Below, in pieces: positions 46,101 through 55,577 of a stretch of 64,000 nt of DNA. The notes below the pieces were generated by a model. That model searched no databases, was not told the origin of the DNA, and saw nothing but the letters and a program-made list of their open reading frames with translations. Each line of letters opens with the position of its first letter. Position 1 is the stretch's first letter. A program made the translations under genes and the position numbers. Source of the stretch: Megaleporinus macrocephalus (Eukaryota; Chordata; Actinopteri; Characiformes; Anostomidae); the NCBI GenBank assembly GCA_021613375.1, contig JAJQXZ010000045.1:18211-82210 (forward strand). The letters are read 5' to 3'.

Positions 46101-49100
46101 GAGGCAGCATGATGGTGTGGGACGGCATCACTCTCACTGGAAAAACAAGGCTTGTCATCATTGGAGGCAATCTCCGTTAAGATAAAAATCTGCAACCAGT
46201 GGCAATCCCAATCCCAATTGTTTCTTAGCTGTTTGGCAGAGAGGATTTAGCAACTTTCATGGTTGCAACCCACAAATGCATATTCCTTACAAATGTGGCA
46301 CCATTCAAAAGGGAAATTACAGACTTTCCAACAATAGCCTTTTTTACAACAAAGAAATAATCTACCAAACACAAATTTCCTTACTTTTTGTGCTGTGTTT
46401 ATATACATGTTTCTTTTTTACAAAGTATTGATGCTGCAAAAGAAGACGGCTCATTTGGGAGGTTGGTCAATGATGACCACAGACATCCGAAGATAAAGAT
46501 GAAGATGATTGAGGTAGATGGAAGGCTACATCTCTGTCTCTTTGCCATAGAAGACATAAAAGAAAAAGATGAAATTACCTATGATTATGGAGGGAATGAC
46601 TGGCCATGGCGAAAGAAGGTATGTAGTTATGTATAAAAACGTTGCAATGTTTTGTTCTTTAACTAACTAAAAAATGTTTAAAGTGATTAAAAGTAAAGAA
46701 CAGCACTACCCCTTGATGTTTTTAGGATACAGTTTCTATGAACACCGAAGATGGTGAGCAACCTTCCCAGTCTGGACCAGTACAGCCTAATGGTTCCTCA
46801 GCAAGTAATCAGGTAAGTCTATTACAGTCTAACACAAGTGTTTCTTACACTCCATTTGAAATTTAGCTTACTGTATGACCTACTTATCAGTGTAAACTTA
46901 CAAATTCCAAGTTTTGTACTATTACGATGTGAGATATGAGAATATCAAAGTTCCAAAACATTATTTTTTGTGTGTTTTCTTTATTGTATTTGTTGACCTC
47001 ACGGAGTCCCCACAACACAGGTTTTAGTCAGATGTGTGTAAACGAGATCTATGCTGGACAGATGCTCTCAGTTAGGATAGTGTCCCCACGGGTCACAGGG
47101 TATTAAAATGTGTTAAGTGTCCTCATGAAGTATGTTTAAGCATTAACGTACTGAAACACTGACCTTTTGAGTACTCTGATTGAGGGGTGTCAACTGTATA
47201 AAAAAATACACATGTATTTCAGTGCATGCTAATTATTTGTAATTATTTGTAATTGACTAAATATGCCATGTTATATAACAGATTATTGAGGATATGGTTT
47301 CTGAGATGAACACCAAAGATGATGAGCAACCTTCCCAGTCTGGACCAGTACTGCCTACTGGTTCCTCAGCAATGAATCAGGTAAGTCTATCACAGTCTTT
47401 CACAAGTGTTTCTTACACTCCAGTTGAAATTTAGCTTACTTTATCAGTGTAAACTTACAAATTCCAAGTTTTGTACTATTACAATGTGAGATATGAGAAT
47501 ATCAAAGTGGAAAAGCATTTCTTGAGCAAAGTTTGAAGTTCCAAAACATTATTTTTTGTGTGTTTTCTTTATTGTTGACCTCACGGAGTCCCCACAACAC
47601 AGGTTTTAGTCAGATGTGTGTAAATGAGATATATTCTGGACAGATGCTCTCAGTTAGGATAGTGTCCCCACGAGTCACAGGGTATTAAAATGTGTTACGT
47701 AAAAGACATAAAGGGAAGATTTGAGAGAGCTCTAAAATTCAATGGGGATCAAAATTAGGTTTCTAAATTTGAGGTTAAATTACTGCTAATTTAAGAGATT
47801 TTGGGATATAGCCACATCTAATTTGACAGGTCTGGTAGGTTAGCAATAAAGGTGCTAGGTCTGAGATCTGAGACTGTTGAGGTTTGAGGAGGAACCGTTA
47901 CATGATCTACATGATATTATTGCTAAAGTATTTACTCACTCACACTGTGTGTGATAGGACGCCACCTGTGCAACAAGTCCAGTCGTGAAATTTCCTCAAT
48001 ACTAAATATTCCCCAGTCGACTGTCAGTGGTGTTATAACAAAGTCTAAGCGATTGGTTGCCTGGTCGCTCCTGGTCCTGTCTAAATTCTGGATAGATTTA
48101 TAATATAACATTTGTGCTACTATGAACAGGATTTGTTTTTATGTTGAAGAGTTCATTGAAAGACACTGATGAAGAGGATGTACATGTACCAAGATTACGG
48201 AGAACTAAAAGTGTTGCAGTAAGTGTTTCCTATCAATTCTAAAAGAGACAAAACAATTCATAAATTGAAACCTTTACATTTAAAAATGTAATAGTTATTT
48301 TATAGATTTTTTTAGATTAGAGGTTTATTTCCTGAAGAGTCAGATGAGCTGTTTGATTCCACCCCAGACAGTGAGGAGGAGTACATTCCTAACTCTAGAG
48401 ACAAAGAGAGTAGTTCAGACAGTAGTATCTCCCTTAAACCCCTGAAACGGAGCCTTCAGTCTCTCATAGATGAAGCCTTCCCTTGTAATCCTGTCCCTGA
48501 TAGCACATCATCAGGTGTCATGAATGTAACAGAGGCAAGAGAGCATGAAGTCAGCTTAAGCAACAAGAAGGGACAATATTTGTTAATGCTGTCAAAAGAA
48601 AATGTGATGGTCGTAGAGTATATGACAAGTTTGCACATAATGCCTCTGTGCTTAAAACAGGAAAGGGAGAACTGGTTCCACCGAAGAAAGCAGAAGGCAC
48701 TGACTTCATGCATTGTGCATACTGCCAAGGGTTATTTACCAGGAGTGTTCTTTGGCGACACATGAAGGTCTGTAAACTAGGCCCTGAAGATTGTGATCCA
48801 AAACCTGGAAAAAAACGCGTTCAGTCTCTCTGTGCGTTCACACAGCCTGTACCATCACACATAAGCAGAGCACTTTGGAAGACTTTAAGTCTCATTAATG
48901 CAGATGAAATCACAGCTACTGTCAGAAATGATAGCTGCAGCATTCAGCTGGGAGAGCATTTGCTTAATAAACGTGGATCAACTGCCAAGAATGAGGCATG
49001 CGTACGACAGAAGTTGCGAGAACTAGGAAAACTACTGATCACTGGCAAAAAAGTTGCATCTCTGAAGACAATGGAAGATTTGATAGATCCACAAAACTAC

Positions 49101-52100
49101 ATCAAAATGATTCAAGCTGTCAGACACACATGTGGATATGATAGTGATTCCAACACATACAAATATCCTTCTCTAGCAAAGAAACTTGGAATAAGCCTAA
49201 TGAAGCTCAGCAAACTTGTAAAAGCCAAAGCTTTGATTGCAAAAGACCACTGTTCAGCACAGAAGCTCAGTCATTTTCAGGAAATACATAAAGAACGGTG
49301 GTGTGAATTGATCTCTGCAACAGCAGCACAAAATCTTGAGGAGTCGAAGTGGAATGCCCCCACAATGTTGCCTTTTACGGAAGATGTGCAAAAACTTCAT
49401 ACATTCCTCAATAAAATGCAAGATGAATGCATCAGGCAGTTATCAACAGAGCCGATGACTAAGTACTGGTCAGAGCTTGCAATGGTTGCTTTGACTCAGA
49501 TCATCCTCTTTAACCGCCGCAGAGAGGGAGAGGTATCAAGTATGCTTCCTTCTGCATTCTTATCCAGGGACACCAGTGATCCACATGGTGATATAGATTA
49601 TGCCCTCTCAGAAGTTGAGAAGAAACTGTGCAGTCACTTTTCCAGAATTGTGATCAGAGGAAAAAGAGGAAGACCAGTTCCTATTCTGCTGACTCCCAAA
49701 ATGCTGAATGCGTTAGAGTTGCTGGTGAAGAACAGGGAGACTTGTGGTGAGCTGAAAGACAATGTATATCTGTTTGCTCGGCCATCAGCAATGTCACATT
49801 ACAGAGGCTTAGATTGTATCCGCAGCTTTGCAAAGTCTTGTGATGCACGTAATCCTGATGCACTGACGTCCACAAAACTGAGGAAGCATGCTGCCACTCT
49901 TTCTACTGTTCTAAACCTGAAGGACACAGACATGGATCAGTTAGCAAACTTCCTGGGGCATGACATAAGAATTCACAGGGAATACTACCGGCTTCCTGAA
50001 AAGACCCTCCAGCTTGCAAAAGTCAGCAAAGTTCTTATGGCCCTAGAACAAGGGAGACTTGGGGACTTCAAAGGCAAGAATTTGGATGAGATCAATATTG
50101 GTCCAGATGGTAAATAACTCTTTTTCATTTTTTATGCAGTCAATAATTCACTCTTCTACACAACACACATCAGTGTAAATGTTTTAATGTTGCGATCTGT
50201 GAGATTTATTTATTGATTTACTCTTCAATAAATTTTGCAGAGGAGATTGAGCTAATGGATGATGATGAAGAACAAAATGAGGAAGAAACACATGAAGAAC
50301 TTGAAGGTATGTAATTTTAGATTTTGATTATCTCAGCAAAATAGTGTGGCATTTCATTGACTAGTTAAACAACTGTTCTTGATTAATGGGATTAATGAGT
50401 GAATCTGATGTATCTTTGGTGTGTACAGCACATAAATAGCAATTAAAGTCATTATATACTGGCATGATGCAAACTGTTCCAGTGATACTCTTCTTTTTAT
50501 TTGTGGGTGTTCAGCTCTTTACCTAGAGAGCTGGTACCCAGACCATTTTGATTATTCCCCAAACTCAAGCACTGTTGACATCTGTTGAAAAAATAAGCTC
50601 ATCAAATATACAGAATACCTTTGCCCTATGCAGTTTATTGTTATGAATGTTTTAATATTTTTTAAAGATTTAATACTTTAATACATTTTTAAACAAACAT
50701 ATAGGTAACTCCTATTGTAGAGCATGTTTTTTAATTTAATGTAATGCTGATTGATAAATTTTTCACCAGAAGCAACACAGGAGGAATCACCAGAAGCAAT
50801 GCAGTTATCACCGCTTGACACTACAGTTATGTCCCTGCCAGAGAGGAAGAATTCCAGTCAGAGACCTTCCGTTCAAGGTAATACTATAAGTTAATCTGTC
50901 ATTAACTTAATCTGCCAGGCAGTACAAAGTAAGGTTAAGGTTACATAGTTTAATTTATTGTTGTAGGTATGGAACATTGAAACAAATTTGCCCTCATTCA
51001 TTGTGTTTTTTAAATATATTTTATGTATTGTCTTATTTGCTGCCCCCTTGGCCCCATTTGTTAATAGAAATGGACCACCATAGGACCACCTTTGACAATG
51101 AAACCTGTATGTTGTGCTGGGGTGGTGGGTTTTTTTATACACTTTGGGACACTGCAAGCATGAGTGGACCATCCTCTCAAAAAGTATCTAAGAGTGTCTC
51201 TGTGGTCTGGTTAGAAACTGATAAAGCGTTGCAGTGTGGCGAAGACACACTGTCTATCAACAGATAAGCTGTTAAAGTGCTATAGTATAAGTACAATCTC
51301 TAATTGTTCAACAACTGAAATGAAGGGTGTACACAACAACATTACTGTGCCTGATGCATGTTTACATGCCAATATCCTTGTTATGACAATAGCCAATTTA
51401 AGTTGAAAGGATAGCTACACAAAAAAACATGCATTAACATTGTGACTGAGAAATCTAAATCACTAGTAGCAACAATATCAGAACCAGTGAGAATATAGTG
51501 TTTTATTTTAAGCTTTGTTCACCTGGTGGCATGACAACCAACTGCTTGTGAATGTACCAAGGTATTAAAAAATTTAGCACTTTTTTGTTTGACACAAAAT
51601 TAAACAAAAGGATTTTTTTACACAAAATTAGAGCATTAGAACATAACTGAATTAAAGCAAAAACATGTTGACATATTTGCTAGCACATTTTTCACTGTCT
51701 TTGCTTAAAGGGTCCATGTCTTACATTGTTCTTGAGGTCTATTCATGATTTCCATTATTTTTATTTTTACCAGAATTGATCAACATTTTGTTAAATAGGA
51801 TTTTATGCATCTAAGATTAAAATATGATATCTGTTAAGATTTGATGTCATGTTTTGTGTCTCATTTAGAAGGCACTCAAAACTTTAGTGTAAATAGGTGG
51901 GACTAAACTGCCATAGGCTGTTTCCTGTAACAAAGAAATTGTGAATTAAAAACTGTCTATTTTTGTAGTATATTTTTCATATATTACCTTGAATACATAA
52001 TTTTAATATGGGCCATTTATTCCCCAATAATTTTTTGTGGTCAATCAATAAATAAGCTTGTCAGTAATTGCACATCTATATAGTGCATCTGTAATGTAAA

Positions 52101-52625
52101 TTTGGCACAAGTTGCTAAACTTGCAAGTTGTTATAAAAATAGAAGAAATTTCTCTGTTGCACTTACACTGACACATTTTGTTCCCTTGTCATTTCATTAG
52201 CTTTTTGCGAGTGATGGTTGTGAACAGCTCTAAGCTTGCATCTACATCAAGTAGAATGCCAGTGTAATGCCAACACTACGTTTTTTTTTTTATTATGTCT
52301 TATAAGTTGTACGTCATAATTGAAATAACTGAAGAGGTTCCTAATTTACTTTATAATTATACCTAATTAGTGTTTATATTGATGTTTTTCACATTTAGGT
52401 AAAACCTCAACACCAAAAAGAAGAAAAGCTTGGGAAGCAAAAGAGATCCAGGCTGTAGAAAGACACCTGAAAAACTTCATTACTTCATGTCGTGTCCCGG
52501 GAAAGGCTGCTTGTGAACAGTGCATAAGAGCTGAGCCTTCAACACTTAAACACAGAGACTGGCAGAGCGTCAAATTCTATGTTCACAATCGCATTGTGGC
52601 TTACAAAAGAGACATAACCCAGTAA
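43131..52625 (+). CDS. KMT5A-like SET domain fused to Crypton-like tyrosine recombinase
   Basis: Coding exons: 43131-43245, 45277-45439, 46426-46618, 46726-46812, 47282-47380, 48150-48218, 48316-50109, 50241-50306, 50770-50877 and 52399-52625, about 970 codons, with every splice phase agreeing. The ATG at 43131 follows an acceptor. Residues about 25-155 are a SET domain (KGCGVFALAPFYKGDFVVEY, WCIDA across a junction, FGRLVNDDH, EITYDYGGND) closest to KMT5A/SET8, the H4K20 monomethylase; the usual NHS of the AdoMet site reads NDD. An acidic linker and a Cys/His pair (CAYCQGLF...HMKVC) follow. The recombinase shows NRRREGEV, KLRKHAATLS, FLGHD and HREYYRLP, supplying Arg, Arg, His and Tyr. A basic C-terminal block ends in VHNRIVAYKRDITQ. 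Between 48545 and 48560 the frame must shift by one base. If expressed it would act in the nucleus. Confidence 0.75.
43246..45276. other. intron 1 of the SET-recombinase coding region
   Basis: 2.0 kb without coding support. Open frames at 43.5-44.7 kb are chance frames. The stretch at 43800-44160 carries GATCCGGATCCAGACTGCGG and may be an old hAT scrap. Confidence 0.4.
45503..46392 (+). mobile_element. Tc1/mariner relic nested in an intron
   Basis: Perfect 22-bp termini CACAAAAAGTAAGGAAATTT plus GT (left 45503, right 46392) bound an 890-bp unit. A broken transposase frame reads FSDEFKWKLDYRVKVWKRRE, then YFGGGSMMVWDGITLTG (about 46000-46140), including the second catalytic Asp of SDE. It has stops upstream and cannot be active. 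It lies wholly within the intron between the two SET-domain exons. Confidence 0.85.
46736..47700 (+). repeat. tandem duplication of an exon with its flanks
   Basis: About 0.57-kb period. Exon 46726-46812 (EDGEQPSQSGPVQPNGSSAS) and exon 47282-47380 (DDEQPSQSGPVLPTGSSAM) are copies, and the following introns share ACAAGTGTTTCTTACACTCC, TGACCTCACGGAGTCCCCAC and CACAGGGTATTAAAATGTGT. Both copies keep open frames and splice sites. Confidence 0.9.
47938..48064. mobile_element. Tc1-type fragment
   Basis: GGACGCCACCTGTGCAACAA, then GTCCAGTCGTGAAATTTCCT and CAGTCGACTGTCAGTGGTGT are consecutive pieces of a common fish Tc1 transposase. It is intronic. Confidence 0.75.
50878..52398. other. last intron of the SET-recombinase gene
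   Basis: 1.5 kb of AT-rich DNA. The frame at 50977-51267 has no domain or splice support. Confidence 0.5.
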
Positions 52626-53291
52626 TTGTAATTTAGTTTTCTGTAACTTTTGGATTAAAAAATCTAATTCTTTGCCTCGTCAAAAAAAAAAGTCTTTGGC
52701 AGTGTTCGCAATCAGGTTGTGGTTTGGAAAACCAAGCTGATAAGTTTGAATGTTTTCTTTTATTTTAAACTTAAGAGATGTTTATGTTGTTTATGTTGAA
52801 TTTAATTGTTTCTGGTACAGTGCAACAAAAACTGCTAATTTTTTTTTTACAAAAATGTAAACAAATATTTTGTTTCATATACTAGGTTTTCTAATTGTGA
52901 TTAGAGTTATTTAACTAAAATAAAAAAGAAGCAATTACTTTAACCTTGATGTCTTGTGTATTAACCTACAGAAAGAAAGTTACATTTGTAAATCCATGTT
53001 TTTAAATGGTGTCCCCATGATGTTCTCTAACTAACTGATTGGTGTGTATGCAAATTAGGTTCCTAGTGTTGTCCCCATTATGTTATATACTTTAGCTAAT
53101 TTCTGTATTATGCAAATTTTATCCAAAGTCCCCATTTGGCGTGATCATACCACACTGGGAAATTTATTTGCTTAAATCAAAAATCTGAGATGATTTTTAT
53201 GTTCCCTAATTTTAATTATGCATACATGATTTTTTTCACGTCTGTAGGACTACAGGAAAGTGGTGTCCCCGAACAGCATGTGCCTGACTAG
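52626..53291. other. 3' flank with GTCCCC subterminal repeats
   Basis: After the stop come AT-rich sequence and four GTCCCC motifs (about 53011, 53073, 53128, 53264), most followed by ATNATG or ATTTGG. Their spacing and orientation mirror TGGGGAC copies near the left end. No AATAAA close to the stop was confirmed. Confidence 0.6.
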
Positions 53292-53318
53292 TGTCCCCAT
53301 CAAGAGTTAATTACAAGA

Positions 53319-53319
<1 letters not shown>
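53292..53319 (-). repeat. right 28-bp inverted terminal repeat
   Basis: TGTCCCCAT, variable middle, TAATTACAAGAA; partner of 40665-40692. Confidence 0.8.
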
Positions 53320-53379
<60 letters not shown>

Positions 53380-53392
53380 TGTGTATTTGGTG
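53320..53392. repeat. (GT)n microsatellite at the right border
   Basis: About 35 GT dinucleotides with one GTAT interruption. What follows (TTTGGTGAAACATGGGTATT) is not the missing 5' half of the PIM-like copy. Confidence 0.95.
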
Positions 53393-53624
53393 AAACATGG
53401 GTATTGTCACCTACAAAGTGGTGAGGACGTCTGGGTTCATTCATTAATTCTTTGATGTTAGAATGTCCCCACAGCACAGACAGACTAGCCGACTTCAACA
53501 TCAACAGTGTATTGTTTGTTGGGAGACAGGGGCGCATCGTAGTGACATGGGTAATGCGATGGCCAATCACATACTATTGATTTCAACAGGAAAATAGTAT
53601 GGGGGTGTGTCCTGTGTGGTTAAA

Positions 53625-53893
53625 GGGGCAGTCATGGCCTGAAGGATAGGGATCCAGTCTTGTGACCGGAAGGTCGCCGTTTCAATCCCTGGGAACCCCC
53701 AGGCCACGACTGAGGTGCCCTTGAGCAAGGCACCTGACCCCTACTGCTGCCCACCGCTCCGGGCACGTGTGCTCACTGCCCCCTAGTGTGTTCACTAGTG
53801 TGTGTATATGTGGGTGTTTTACTGCACGGATGGGTTAAATGCGAAGGGCAAATTCCGCTGTGTGCAAATCACATGTGACTTACAGGTATCTTT
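53625..53893 (+). mobile_element. tRNA-derived SINE
   Basis: The head carries A-box-like TGGCCTGAAGGATAGGGA and B-box-like GGTCGCCGTTTCAATCCC, then a body with GAGGTGCCCTTGAGCAAGGC, CACTGCCCCCTAGTGTGTTC and CGGATGGGTTAAATGCGAAG. This body is widespread in otophysan fishes. The pol III boxes are recognisable, but it is not a tRNA gene. Confidence 0.85.
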
Positions 53894-53959
53894 AAATATA
53901 TTTTCTGTAGTGAGAAGCCAACTGTTTAACATGTTTAATTAACAGAATTTAGATTTTAG

Positions 53960-55067
53960 ATGCATCGGAAATTGAAACCCCCCAGACTATCAGGATCAGG
54001 ATCCAGGGTTTGTCCCAACTTTGTAAGTTTGTCAGATTTTTTATTATTTAATTATTGCTTTGTTAATTGTAATTGTTTACGTTTATCAAAAATAAATCCT
54101 ACATTTTCAGTAGTTACAGAAACTGTCAACACAACAGTGTGTGAGAATCCTCTTGGTAAGTCCTGTTAGTGTTATAGATAGTCTTTCTAGTTGTTGGTGT
54201 ATAATTCTAATTGTGTAATTTCTGGAGCAGGTTTGACACATCTGGTCAAAACCTCGGTCTTTTAACACCACTGGGGTTTGATGGTACAACAGGCACAAGT
54301 TTTGCGTGGAAAGCGTTCCAGAAAACGACCCAGTGCTAATGACAAGTCTGTTTCTCGTGGGAAGTTGGACGATAGCCAGAAATGTGGAGGTAAGAAAACA
54401 TGCGTTATCTATTCACAATTTTTTTTCTTAAACTGATTATAGATTTGCATACCAGTGAATGTGCTGTGTTTGATGGCGTGAAGCAATCTGTGACAGCGCC
54501 GGTGGTTGGTGATATTGTCTGGACTGACGAGTTGCTGAACACGTGGAATGAGAACAGCTTTACGGAAAAGGTGCATGAAACGCTGGACGCCCGACTGCCT
54601 AATACTGACCTAGACGTTATACTGGAAAAACTAAGAGACTTTGATGGGAGAATTTAAGACTGAATCAGGAACATGAACGTCTGGTGAGCTGTAATTATCT
54701 TTCTAATGACATAGACGAACTAAGAACAGTGTTGAAACAGCAGTCTGAAGAGATCACAAAAAATAGAATTGAACTGCTATTGATCATAGACGTGAAAAAA
54801 AACATTCAGAAACTAACTGATCACATTCAGAAACTAACTGATGACATTCAGATACTAACTGACCACATTCAGAAACTAACTGATGACATTCAGATACTAA
54901 CTGAGCACATTCAGATACTAACTGAGCACATTCAGAAACTAACTGATCACATTCAGAAACTAACTGATCACATTCAGATACTAACTGATCACATTCAGAA
55001 ACTAACTGATCACATTCAGATACTAACTGATCACATTCAGAAAGTATGTGAACAAAATCGAGTGTAA
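53960..55067 (+). CDS. small multi-exon gene ending in an Ile/Leu heptad coiled coil
   Basis: Exons 53960-54022, 54120-54155, 54293-54389 and 54443-54657 join in phase (0, 0, 1). They give a basic start (MHRKLKPPRLSGSGSR), a basic region (LRGKRSRKRPSANDK) and a mixed domain (VGDIVWTDELLNTWNENSF). A stop ends this frame at 54657, but one base away another frame runs from about 54645 to 55067 (LNQEHERLVSCNYLSNDIDE) without interruption, so a single frameshift probably separates two halves of one protein. The tail is 12 near-identical heptads of the form IQKLTDH or IQILTDH, with Ile at position a and Leu at d, which favours a parallel coiled coil. I recognise no family. It could belong to the decayed Polinton-like element downstream. 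Confidence 0.5.
54802..55055 (+). repeat. 21-bp coding repeat, about 12 units
   Basis: ACATTCAGAAACTAACTGATC and variants (GATACTAACTGAGC) in tandem. Each unit is exactly one coiled-coil heptad, so copy-number change keeps the frame. Confidence 0.97.
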
Positions 55068-55577
55068 ACAGCTGTAAAAATATCCAGGTATGAATCCACA
55101 TGATACAGGCGATGCGTGAAGAACATGAGTCACATTTTAGATTTTTAACAGATGTGATGTTTAAACTCAACTGTGTTTTACTGAATCGTCTGTTGCAGGA
55201 TTGTCTAAAAAGTAGTTTATACTCACATATCCTTATTTCATCATGTTAAAGAAACTAACTCCACAGTACAGTTTAGTTCATAGTAAATAAATATTGTTAA
55301 AAAGCAAAATAACAAACATACAAAACGGGGCTAAAAGGTGTCGACAGACAGACAACAGGCCGGGTGTTAAAACACAAATGATGTTTAGAGATCAGTTACA
55401 ATATTTAAATAATGAGTATGATTTGTCTATTAATGAACTACAAGACTCAGTACAGAGTCCTCCAGCAACGTGACCTAGATGTGATGATAATTACCACCAG
55501 ATGGTGGATGTAATGTACAGTGATGTCGTAGCTGAAGCTTGCGGGTGTGTCTGAAGTGTTTACTGTTTTGTGTAAAG
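55068..55577. other. spacer before the retroviral gag; no 5' LTR found
   Basis: A short frame (ENDELQDSVQ region, about 55385-55475) ends before the gag start. No copy of the LTR at 59.85 kb was found here, so the provirus is truncated at its 5' side or the LTR is unrecognisable. Confidence 0.45.

Larger units (their letters stand above)
40665..53319. mobile_element. candidate 12.65-kb SET/tyrosine-recombinase element
   Basis: The left end TTCTTGTAATTA...ATGGGGACA (40665-40692) and right end TGTCCCCAT...TAATTACAAGAA (53292-53319) are 28-bp inverted repeats with about 24 matches. Both abut (GT)n on the outside. Subterminal copies of TGGGGAC (left: 40684, 40717, 40735) and GTCCCC (right: 53011, 53073, 53128, 53264, 53292) face each other. 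The only long gene inside encodes a SET domain fused to a tyrosine recombinase. Tyrosine recombinases move Crypton elements; Cryptons classically lack TIRs, so this would be unusual. The ends could also be copies of a separate short GT-flanked fish repeat on each side of a gene. Mobility as a unit is inference. Confidence 0.5.

Noticed and set aside
45740..46195. Coding frames on both strands at 45.7-46.2 kb
   Set aside because: They belong to the Tc1 relic bounded by 22-bp inverted ends, and not to the SET-recombinase gene.
50977..51267. 96-codon plus-strand frame in the last intron
   Set aside because: Flanked by introns of the coherent SET-recombinase gene; no domain, and its ends do not match splice sites.
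53320..53560. Missing 5' half of the PIM-like pseudogene beyond the right border
   Set aside because: Sequence after the (GT)n does not match exons 1-2 or intron 2 of the intact gene in either orientation.
53625..53710. tRNA gene at the SINE head
   Set aside because: The pol III boxes are followed by a long SINE body, and acceptor-stem pairing is absent.
54784..55170. 128-codon minus-strand Cys/Val-rich frame
   Set aside because: Shadow of the 21-bp coiled-coil repeat on the plus strand, where the splice and heptad logic lie.
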